Of a stretch of DNA of 64,000 nucleotides, positions 1 to 12,000 are shown in pieces. This stretch comes from Artemia franciscana (lineage: Eukaryota; Arthropoda; Branchiopoda; Anostraca; Artemiidae): NCBI RefSeq assembly GCF_032884065.1, contig NC_088867.1, forward strand, positions 59,772,317-59,836,316. Direction: 5' to 3'. Within the stretch, counting starts at the first letter, position 1. Each line of letters starts with the position of its first letter. Made by a program: the position numbers and the translations under genes. The notes under the pieces were generated by a model. The model saw nothing but the letters and a program-made list of their open reading frames with translations. It did not search any database and was not told the DNA's origin.

Positions 1-2920
1 AGATACAAAAAAATACAAATAATATTGAAAAGGAGTTCTAAAAAGTAAAACTAAAAACAACAACAAGAGATTAACACGATGGATGTAATATTTACATGAC
101 GGCATGACGACACACGATAGCCGTAATTCACAGAAAATACCACTGAACCTTATTAAGATACAAAAAAAAATACAAATGATATTGAAAAGGAGTACTAAAA
201 AGTAAAACTACAAACAAAAACAAGAGATTTAACACAATGGCCGTAATATTTACATAACGGCATGACGACACACGATAGCCGTAATCCACAGAAAATACCA
301 CTGAACCTTATTAAGATACAAAAAAATACAAGTGATATTGAAAAGGAGTTCTAAACAGTAAAACTACAAACAAAAACAAGATGTTAACAAAACGGCCGTA
401 ATATTTACATGACGGCATGACGACACACGATAGCCGTAATTCACAGAAAATACCACTGAACCTTATTAAGATACAAAAAAAATACAAATGATATTGAAAA
501 GGAGTACTAAAAAGTAAAATTACAAATAAAAACAAGAGACTTAACACAATGGCCGTAATATTTACATAACGGCATGACGACACACGATAGCCGTAATTCA
601 CAGAAAATACCACTGAACATTATTAAGATACAAAAAAAAAATACAAATGATATTGAAAAGGAGTACTAAAAAGTAAAACTACAAACAAAAACAAGATATT
701 AACAAAACGGCCGTAATATTTACATGACGGCATGACGACACACGATAACCGTAATTCACAGAAAATACCACTGAGCCTTATTAAGATACAAAAAAAAAAA
801 TACAAATGATATTGAAAAGGAGTACTAAAAAGTAAAACTACAAACAAAAACAAGAGATTTAACACAATAGCCGTAATATTTACATGACGGCATGACGACA
901 CACGATAGCCGTAATTCACAGAAAAGACCACTGAACCTTATTAAGATACAAAAAAATACAAATGATATTGAAAAGGAGTACTAAAAACTAAACCTACAAA
1001 AAAAAAACAAGAGATTTAACACAATAGCCGTAATATTTACATGACGGCATGACGACACACGATAGCCGTAATTCACAGAAAATACCACTGAACCTTATTA
1101 AGATACAAAAAAATACAAATGATATTGAAAAGGAGTACTAAAAAGTAAAACTACAAACAAAAACAAGAGATTTAACACAATAGCCGTAATATTTACATGA
1201 CGGCATGACGACACACGATAGCCGTAATTCACAGAAAAGACCACTGAACCTTATTAAGATACAAAAAAAAAATACAAATGATATTGAAAAGGAGTTCTAA
1301 AAAGTAAAACAAAAACAACAACAAGAGATTAACAAGATGGATGTAATATTTACATGACGGCATGACGACACACAATAGCCGTAATCCACAGAAAATACCA
1401 CTGAACCTTATTAAGATACAAAAAAATACAAGTGATATTGAAAAGGAGTTCTAAACAGTAAAACTACAAACAAAAACAAGATGTTAACAAAACGGCCGTA
1501 ATATTTACATGACGGCATGACGACACACGATAGCCGTAATTCACAGAAAATACCACTGAACCTTATTAAGATACAAAAAAAAATACAAATGATATTGAAA
1601 AGGAGTACTAAAAAGTAAAACTACAAACAAAAAAAAAGAGATTTAACACAATGGCCGTAATATTTACATAACGGCATGACGACACACGATAGCCGTAATT
1701 CACAGAAAATACCACTGAACATTATTAAGATACAAAAAAAAAATACAAATGATATTGAAAAGGAGTACTAGAAAGTAAAACTACAAACAAAAACAAGATA
1801 TTAACAAAACGGCCGTAATATTTACATGACGGCATGACGACACACGATAGCCGTAATTCACAGAAAATACCACTGAGCCTTATTAAGATACAAAAAAAAA
1901 AATACAAATGATATTGAAAAGGAGTACTAAAAAGTAAAACTACAAACAAAAACAAGAGATTTAACACAATAGCCGTAATATTTACATGACGGCATGACGA
2001 CACACGATAGCCGTAATTCACAGAAAAGACCACTGAACCTTATTAAGATACAAAAAAAAAAATACAAATGATATTGAGAAGGAGTTCTAAAAAGTAAAAC
2101 CAAAAACAACAACAAGAGATTAACAAGATGGATGTAATATTTACATGACGGCATGACGACACACAATAGCCGTAATTCACAGAAAATACCACTGAACCTT
2201 ATTAAGATACAAAAAAAAATACAAATGATATTGAAAAGGAGTACTAAAAAGTAAAACTACAAACAAAAACAAGAGATTTAACACAATGGCCGTAATATTT
2301 ACATGACGGCATGACGACACACGATAGCCGTAATTCACAGAAAATACCACTGAACATTATTAAGATACAAAAAAAAAAATACAAATGATACTGAAAAGGA
2401 GTACTAAAAAGTAAAACTAAAAACAACAACAAGAGATTAACAAGATGGATGTAATATTTACATGACGGCATGACGACACACGATAGCCGTAATTCACAGA
2501 AAATACCACTGAACCTTATTAAGATACAAAAAAAAAATACAAATGATATTGAAAAGGAGTACTAAAAAGTAAAACTGTAAACAAAACAGAAGAGAATAAC
2601 ACGACGGCCGTAATACTCACACGACGGCATGATGACATACGACGGCCGCAATATTCACAAAAAAGACAACTAAGCCATATTACGATACAACAAAGTTCCA
2701 AATGATCGTGAATTACTGAAAAGTAATACTGTAAATACAAACAAAACACTAACACGAAGGTCATACGGCCGAAATATTCACAAGAAGGCACAACGGCGAA
2801 AGACAACCGTAATATTCACCAAAACAGACCAATGAAACTCATTAATATCCAAAAAATTCAAACGATTTTTAGAAAGGAATTCAAAAAAGTAAAACTATAA
2901 ACAAAAAACACGAGACTTAC
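1..2920. repeat. ~157-bp tandem array, about 18 copies, abutting AAAS exon 9 donor
   Basis: Monomers restart at roughly 151, 308, 463, 620, 777, 938, 1096, 1249, 1408, 1563, 1721, 1879, 2039, 2199, 2357, 2515, 2672 and 2840. Copies from 1 to about 2570 are nearly identical; those from 2580 to 2920 are much more diverged. The last copy runs up to base 2920, and its GAGACTTAC end is the splice donor of AAAS exon 9. The many ~100-codon open frames on the minus strand here are by-products of the repeat. The array starts before base 1, so its full length is unknown. Confidence 0.95.
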
Positions 2921-3049
2921 AGTGGCTCCAGAAGAAGGACTGGCTTAGTTTTGACTTTATAAATGGCTACACATTTCGTTTCTTTGAAAAGAACGGCCAA
3001 ACGGTCACCGTTGCGACTCCACACAATCGACTGAACTAGGCCGCCAACT
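2921..3049 (-). CDS. AAAS: AAAS coding exon 9 (residues 439-481); gene continues off left edge
   Basis: Acceptor TTTTTTTTTTCAG/AGTTGG, donor CCACT/GTAAGT; 129 nt. The peptide reads [20 protein letters not shown], then [13 protein letters not shown] and PVLLLEPL. It matches aladin [23 protein letters not shown] and SPVFELLPCG. It ends 2 nt into a codon, so at least one more exon is needed; I find no such exon in 1-2920, which is satellite throughout. Confidence 0.93.
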
Positions 3050-6000
3050 CTGAAAAAAAAAATAGCAACAAGGGATGAAATCCAATGAAAACCGAAACCG
3101 TTTTACAACGGAGTATAACTTATTTGCTAACAGGAAAAAACTAGCGTAAGCAAGTGATAACGGGTTCAAATAAAAATAACTTATCCCAGATAATGCGCTC
3201 CCTGGCACTTTCAAGAAGTGGAAGACAAAAAGGGAACTATGTATTGTATGTGGGACCATTTTGAGGGTGACCGTTCTTAAGATGTTTCACAATTAGCAGT
3301 AAATATATCATGGCAAAAGTTCAGTTCATTCTGAGCACATCTGGTATAAACAAGTTTGATTTGCTAAGTTTTTTCCATTTCCACGCGATTTTATTTCAGT
3401 ATTTCTCGAGAAAATGTACGATTAGGCCATTACTATAATATAATGGCCTAAAAATGAACTCCCCTTAAAACCTTGTGTATAATGATTATATATAAAGTTT
3501 CTCTTGGGAGGCCCTTTCAAATATCACTCTAAGAACAATTTTCTTTTAGATTCCCATTTTGATTCAAAACAAAATGTTTTTTTTTCAATTTACTTGTTAA
3601 AATGTCTCCACTATTCCATTTCCGTGAGTGTTTATTTCGTTTTTTTTCGAGAAAATTTGTAATGAAAAATCCAGCTGAATATATTCAACCCAATCTTGTA
3701 TATTTGGTTTAATATTTATCTGACTGCATTGTCATTGGCGCACAGCCCCGATTCCTGAATATAATCGAACTAATCACGTATTTGTTTTAATAGTTATGTG
3801 ACTGCATTGTCATAGGCACACAGTCCCAATCCCAAAAAGGAGAGGGGAGAACACAGAAAGTCCATTTTTAGGCCACTATATATAAGTTTTTTTCTGGGAG
3901 GCCATTCCACATATCATTCCAAGATCAATTTTCTTTTAGTTACCAATCACAATTCAGATAAACTTTTGCATTTCTTTTTTTCTATAAAATGTCTCCACTA
4001 TTCCATTTATTAAATCACAAGTGAGTGAAAAGTTCTTGGTGAGCACACCAACTCTTTAAATCACTGATTGACAGAAACAAACGGCCCAAAGAATGGCCAG
4101 ATATGCAAGACTTTTCGCATTTTCTAATTTATTTTAAAAACAAAAACCTGAGACTATTGCTGGCAGCTTTAAACCGTGTTCACGGATGTTTTAGGATTCT
4201 TCTACAATTTCTTAAAACTAATTTTTAATGTATTTATTTTTTTAGTGTCTTCAAATTTGTCCCCCCCCCCCATCTTGTTTAGAAATAGATCCCTGCCTAC
4301 TTGTTCCAAAACAAAGCCATGGCAAGAAAAGATTTTGCTAAACGTCATTCTCCTCGGAACTATTTCTCCAAGTTATCCAACTGAAAGGGGGAAATTGTCA
4401 CCTTTTGTTAAATTTTATAATTACCATATTAAGCCTTGGTACCTTGGTACTTGGAGGACATGAAGTGAAGCCCGCCTCTGATTCCCTTAATCATGCCACT
4501 ATGTTGGTACAGGCTCCAAAAAGGGGGGTTAATCCTGGAATCATTAGACAACTAAGAAATATGTATTTAATTTTAAAATTCATTTAAAACTTCAGGCGAA
4601 TGCCATCAGTAAAGGTGTAGATTAACACTTCCCAAACATGTCATGCACAACTGCTTCCCTAGCTTCTCTAAAACTATGGTATCATTCTTTACCTTGTCTT
4701 TTAGGATGGACGTCATAAATAAAAGCATATCATAATCAATCTACATAGTTGCTACATAGTCTACATGGCACAAAATAACAGCGAAACGTTTAGTAATAGC
4801 AACCATTTTGAAATGTATAACTATTAATACTACTTTTAACAACCTATCCTAACAGCAAACGCTCCTCCTCCACTTTAATTTGTTCCAAGATTGACTCTTT
4901 ACTTCCTCTCATGAAGTTCGCTACAAAAATATATCCAGGCTTACCAGGGGCGTAGCTCCAGAATTTTTATTGGAGGGGGGACGGACAAGAGGTGTCCACA
5001 TCTAGAGAGTCAAGGGGCATGAGCTATATAATAATTTGTATATCCAAATTATTGGGGGGATGGGCAAATGCCCCTTTAGACCCCACCCTCCAACGACGCC
5101 ACTGAGGCTTAAATTCCTGCATAAAGTACTTACTGAAAAAAAACTGAACGACTCTGGTATAACAGCGATCTATTAGAGAAGAAAATTTTAGGAACAACAG
5201 CCCATTTATGATGACATATTTCAACGTATGTGGGCAAAAGTACCTTGAAAAGTAAATTTTCATTTATATGATGCATATTTACTAATCAATTTTATCTGTG
5301 ATAAATTTATTTTTATATATTAACTGTTTGTTTTCCCCGGATCATTTGCAATTTTACCGCAAAGAAAATATGTTTCTTACATTGTAGCTTTCCACGAAAA
5401 GTAGTACATAGGAATGTAAGGTCACAGAAAAAAAAGAGATCTCGCTTTAAACAGAGACATCAGATCCAATAATCCAATATATGATAACTTAATACAAAGA
5501 GAATCAAGTAATATCCTTTCTCATTTTAAACCAAGATTATATGAGCGTACTAATTAAAATCAGATCAAAAGACAAACTAAATTTATTCTTGCCCGATCTA
5601 ATAATTACAATTATACTATAACATATTATAATAAGTATATATAAAATAATCATAATATAATTATAATAGATTAATACTTGCCCAATATAAATTTGTTACC
5701 TACTAAGAGCAAAAACAATTATGTGGAGTACAAAAATAGAAGACAGTATTAAATACTATAAGTAAGAAAATAAATCAGGCAACTTCAGGAAGGAAAAAAA
5801 AATGCAAAAGGTGGCTATAAACAGAAACAAAATTAAAGGTGCTTATATATAAAACATCAGTAAGACCATTTATTTGAGATGGCATCTCAGCAAGGTCACT
5901 AATTTACTATTACGGTACCATCGCGGCCAACAAAGCAAAAATTTACAATATCGAAAATAGGGTAGGGTAGCTCGTATAGCTAGTACAGCTATATATATAG

Positions 6001-9000
6001 TATAGCTAGTAGGGTAGGGTAAAATAGGCTCGTAGGGTAGGCTACAACAATGTTTCTTCCGGAAAGAAGCATGCTAAGAATAATCTTTTATATATTCTGG
6101 CTTGTTTTTTGGTTTGTTTATTTCAGTGTTTGTTCTGATTTGTTGATGTTCATTATAAATAGTTAATCTTGTTTTGCTTGTTTTGGTTTAAGCACTGAGG
6201 ACGGCTTGGTGGAGGTCCTTGCCGAAACATCTGCTTTTGTATTTTCCTTCCACTGGTTGAAAATCACCCTCGTCTTATTGGTTATTTTTTAATCATATTT
6301 TTTCGATGTTTTCTCGTTTCTTGTAAAAAGTTATGACAGCAGAAAAGCAGAAAAAACCAAGTACCTAAATTCATCACCAGACTGGCCTTGTAGAGCTGCT
6401 TCCGCAGTATCAGCTATAACAAGAGGATTTGTTGCAAAGTTCCTAAAACTTCCTTCAATTTTCCCGAAGCTCAGTCCGAACAATCTTGGATTTTCACTGT
6501 CGGCAAATATCATATGCTGATTACATGGACTCCACGCTATTGATTGAACTCTACCGGCTTCTGCACAAAACTTGGCACTTTTTAGAATCGGTTCAAATTC
6601 GAATATCCTGAAAAGGATAAAAAATAGAACTATCTATTCATTTTAAAGACACGGACAGATCCACCTTAACAACTTGGGCTGACCAATCACAACTTTTTAG
6701 AATCGGTTCAAATTCGAATATCCTGAAAAGTAGAAAAAATAAAATATCGATTTATTTTTAAGACATGGACAGATCCACCTTAACGACTTGGACTGACCAA
6801 TCAAAAGATTAGACAAATTTACCTTTTCTTTCTTTTTTGGGCAGGGAAGGAGATAAAAACTGGTGAATTATCCCCTCCCCTTAAGTCTAAGTTGTCAAAG
6901 GCTAAGAACTGAAACAGTAAATAGTAGTGAAACAGGAAATATAATTAAATTACTTTTTCGATCTATATTCAACAGCCGCCATCAGCAAAACACATATTAA
7001 TATGAAACAAAGCATACAATAACATACGTGGCCATCAAAACAAAATCCTGGTTGAACTTCCTTGAAGTGATTTTAGTTTTAATGGTCACGTACTATATTG
7101 CAGATCATGTTTTATAATTATCTACGCTTTGCTGGCAACGGCTCTTAGATATAACGCCAAAACATTCATCCAGGAACAACCTTTCCCTCTTACAATAATT
7201 CCTCATTATTTTACCTTGCGTGTATTATGGTGGTCTTTGTCGATACTTAGACAACAGTAAAACAAGCAATCGAATAAAAAAAAAAATACCAAAAGACTGA
7301 TAGTTTCAATTTCCAATCAAATGAAAGAACCTTCAAATTTTACACCACCACCCCTTCCATAAAAAAAACTTATATGCCCTCCAAGCATAAATTAAGACCC
7401 TTATCCTCGGGCTCAGGGGAGGGGGGTCCACCCCTGTATTGTTGTATAATCTTTGGACACCTGGGCCTGTTATAATCGCAATTCTTTATACAGAAATGGA
7501 TTAAACAAGAGAAACGTAACAGCTATGACAAATGGAGCATTGAGCAACGAAGAAATGGCAATCCGTTTCTATCCATCCCAAGAGCCAAAATAGCAAACAC
7601 TAAAAAAAAAATATCTAAAGAGCATAGAATACAGAAATGGATTAAACAAGAGAAACGCAACAGCTATGACAAATGGAACACTGAGCAACGAAGAAATGGT
7701 AACGCGTTTCTATCCATCCGAACATCCAAAATAGAAAACAATAGAATAAAAAAATATCTAAAGAGCATAGAATATAGACATGGATTAAACAAGAGCAACA
7801 CAGCAGCTATGACAAATGGAACACTGAGCAACAGAGAAATGGTAACCCGTTTCTTACATCCAAAATAGTAAACAATAGAATAAAAAATATCTAAAGAGCA
7901 TAGAATACAGAAATGGATTAAACAAGAGCAACGCAGCAGCTATGACAAATGGAAGACTGAGCAACGAAGAAATGGTAGTCCGTTTCTTCCATCCCAAGAA
8001 CCAAAACAGTAAACATTAGAATAACAAGAGCTAAGAGCTCATATGGCACTTGTGACGAGGCCGGGCGAGCCAAGAGCTCATATGGTATGAGATCTAGCAA
8101 AATCCTAAGAATCAATAGATTGATTTAAAAGGAAAATCGGAGGCTTAATGCCGGTCGGGATTTAAAATAAGAGCTCTGAGTCACGAGGTCCTTCTAAATA
8201 CCGAAATTCATTAAGATCCGATCACTCACTCGTAAGTTATAGATACCTCATTTTTCTACTTTTTCCTCTCCCTTCAGCCCCCCAGATGGTCTAACCGGGA
8301 AAAACGAATTTATCAAGTCAATTTGTGCAGCTCACAGACACGCCTACCAATTTCTGTCGTCCTAGTACGTCCAGAAGCACCAAACTAGCCAAAGCACTGA
8401 ACCCCACCCCCAAACTCCCCCAAAGAGAGTGGATGCAGTACAGTTACGTCAATCACGTATCTACGACACTTGCTTATTCTTCCCACCAGGTTTCATCCCG
8501 ATTTCTCTACTCTAAGCGTTTTCCAAGATTTTCGGTTTCCACCTTCAAATCCCCCCAATATCAACAGATCTGGTCGGGATTTGAAATAAGAGCTCTGAGA
8601 ATTGAGTTCCTTCTAAATATCAAATTTCATTAAGATCCGGTCACCCGTTCTTAAGTTAAAAATTCCTCAATTTTTTAATTTTTCCAAATCAACACCTCCC
8701 AGCTCCTCCAATGTGAACAGGTCCGTTCCAAGTATGTCAATCACGTATCTATAACTTGTGCTTATTCTTCCCATCAAGTTTCATCCCGATCTCTCCACTC
8801 TAAGCGTTTTCCAAGATTTCTGTTTCCCCCCTCCAGCCCCCCATGTCCCCGGATCCGATTCGAATCGAAAATGGAGCATCTGAGTCATATGATCCTTTTA
8901 TATATCAAGTTTCATTAAGATCCGATCGCCCATTCGTAAGATAAAGATACCTCAATTTTCATGTTTTCCAAGAATTCCAGTTTCCCCCTACAACTCCCCC

Positions 9001-12000
9001 CAATGCCACCGGATCTGTTCGGGATTTAAAATAAGAGCTCTAAAGCACAAGATCCTTCTAAATATCAAATTTCATTAAGATCTGATCACCCGTTCGTAAG
9101 TTACAAATACCTCATTTTTTCTAATTTTTCCGAATTACTCCCCCCAACTCCACCAAAGAGGGTGGATCCAGTCCGATTATGTCAGTCACGTATCTTGGAC
9201 ATGTTTTTATTCCTCCCACCAAGTTTCATCCTAATCTCTCCGCTTTAAGTGTTTTCCAAGATTTCTGGTCCCCTCCCCCAATGACACTGGATCCGGTCGG
9301 GATTTAAAATGAGAGATCTTATTTACGAGGTCCTTCTAAATATGAAATTTCATTAAGATACGATCACTCCTTCGTAAGTTAAAAATATCTCATTTTTTCT
9401 AATTACGTATCTTTGAGCTTGTTTTTGATCTCCCCACCAAGTTTCATCCTGATCTCTCCGCTTTAAGTGTTTTCCAAGATTTCCGGTTCCCCCCAACTCC
9501 CCCCACCCCTGAATGACTCTGGATCCGGTCGGTAACTAAAGTAAGAGATCTGAGCTACGAGGTTTTCCTAATATGAAATTTCATTAAGATCCGATCAATC
9601 CTTTGTAAGTTAAAAATATCTCATTCTTTCTAACTTTCCAGAATTAACCCTCCCCCCAGCTCCCCCAAACAGAGCAGATCCGTTCCTGTTATGTCAATCA
9701 CGTATCTAGGACTTCTGCTTATTTTTCTACCAAGTTTCATCCCGATCCCTCCACTCTAAGCGTTTTCCATGATTTTAGGTTCCCCCCTCCAACTCCCCCC
9801 AATGTCACCGGATCTGATCGGGATTTCAAATAAGATCTTTGAGACACGATATCCTTCTAAATATCAAATTTCATTGAGATCCGATCACCTGTCCGTAAGT
9901 TAAAAATACCTCATTTTTTCTAATTTTTCCGATTTACTCCCCCCAACTCCACCAAAGAGGGTGGATCCAGTCCGATTATGTCAGTCACGTATCTTGGACA
10001 TGTTTTTATTCCTCCCACCAAGTTTCATCCTAATCTCTCCGCTTTAAGTGTTTTCCAAGATTTCTGGTCCCCTCCCCCAATGACGCTGGATCCGGTCGGG
10101 ATTTAAAATGAGAGATCTTATTTACGAGGTCCTTCTAAATATGAAATTTCATTAAGATACGATCACTCCTTCGTAAGTTAAAAATAACTCATTTTTTCTA
10201 ATTACGTATCTTTGAGCTTGTTTTTGTTCTCCCCACCAAGTTTCATCCTGATCTCTCCGCTTTAAGTGTTTTCCAAGATTTCCGGTTCCCCCCAACTCCC
10301 CCACCCCTGAATGACTCTGGATCCGGTCGGGAACTAAAGTAAGAGATCTGAGCTACGAGGTTTTCCTAATATGAAATTTCATTAAGATCCGATCACTCCT
10401 TCGTAAGTTAAAAATACCTCATTCTTTCTAACTTTTCAGAATTAACCCTCCCCCAGCTCCCCCAAACAGAGCAGATCCGTTCCTGTTATGTCAATCACGT
10501 ATCTAGGACTTCTGCTTATTTTTCTACCAAGTTTCATCCCGATCCCTCCACTCTAAGCGTTTTCCATGATTTTAGGTTCCCCCCTCCAACTCCCCCCAAT
10601 GTCACCGGATCTGATCGGGATTTAAAATAAGAGCTCTGAGACACGATATCCTTCCAAGTATCAAATTTCATTAAGATCCCTCACCCGTTCTTAAGTTAAA
10701 AATACTTCATTTTTTTTCTATTTTTTCCTAATTAACCGGCAGCAGAGCAACGCAACAGCTATGACAAATGGAACACTGAGCAACGAAGAAATGGTAACGC
10801 GTTTCTATCCATCCCAACATCCAAAATAGTAAACAATAGAATAAAAAATATCTAAAGAGCATAGAATACAGAAATGGATTAAACAAGAGCAAAGCAGCAG
10901 CTATGACAAATGGAACACTGAGCAACGAAGAAATGTAACCCGTTTCTTCCATCCAAAATGGTAAACAATAGAATAAAAAACTATCTAAAGAGCATAGAAT
11001 ATAGACATGGATTAAACAAGAGCAAAGCAGCAGCTATGACAAATGGAACACTGAGCAACGAAGAAATGGTAACCAGTTTCTATCCATCCCAAGAGCCAAA
11101 ACAGAAAACATTAGAATAAAAAAAATCTAAAGAACATAGAATAAAAAAATCCCAAATGACACGGAAACACAGAAATAAATTACCTAAATGGTAACAAAGG
11201 AGACGTGGAAACCAGTTTCTGTCCATCCCAAGACCAGTGAAGCTGAGTAATACCCCCACTTCCAGCGGCTGGGACCGAAAATTCTTTCTCCGATTGAGTA
11301 TCCCAAACTGCCAACGTTGAATCTGTGCAAGTTCCAAATGCAAGTTGATCAGTCTAAAGGAGAAAGTTACATGTACGAAATTGAAATAGAAGCACCTAAT
11401 TTAATATATTTCAATTTAAAGGAAAATTTTTACACCAATGTTTTACTGAAATTATGTTATGTTTACCAAATCTACGTCCACAAACTACCAAAATTACCAA
11501 AATAAATAAATACCAACAAATTAACCGTTAGGTATTACCAAAAATTATGTTTTGTTTTGCAATCCAGCTCGCGTCATTTATGTTTTACTGAAATTATGAT
11601 ATGTTTACGACAAATTACGTCCATAAATTACCAAAAAAAAACAATTAACAAAACTTACCGGCCATGTTTTACCAAAAATTATGTTTTTGGCAATGCAGCT
11701 AGGGGTCAAGCGAAAAACAGGCTTCCCCAAATAGGGTGGAATGAGGATGTAAGAAAGGATGTAAAAGACATTGCGATTTAATCAACGGAAGAAAAGAGTG
11801 AAGACCTAAATGGTTCGACTTCATATTTGGCCTCCATTATTCATACTTGCTTGAACTCTACCCTTTTTTCATTATAGCCTTATATATTATAGGTGATCAT
11901 TATAGGTGAGATTTCAAATATTTTTTCCATGTTGTATTTATACTTTTCCATTCTAAATTTCTTTATTTCCTTTTGCTAAAAGCAAAATTTTCTATTTTGG

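Noticed and set aside
311-2806. Series of ~100-codon minus-strand open frames with repeated Val-Ser-Tyr-Gly-Tyr type peptides
   Set aside because: They are the same 157-bp satellite read in frame; boundaries follow monomer length and single-base changes break them. No start context, codon bias or splice logic.
3005-3259. 84-codon minus-strand open frame overlapping AAAS exon 9
   Set aside because: Different frame from the aladin reading and extends across the acceptor into intron; no similarity.
8024-10740. Dispersed repeat considered as a Helitron because of the palindrome near its end
   Set aside because: The terminal hairpin GAGCTAAGAGCTC is there, but the adjacent end does not read CTRR and no TC start is seen; copies have inverted ends instead.
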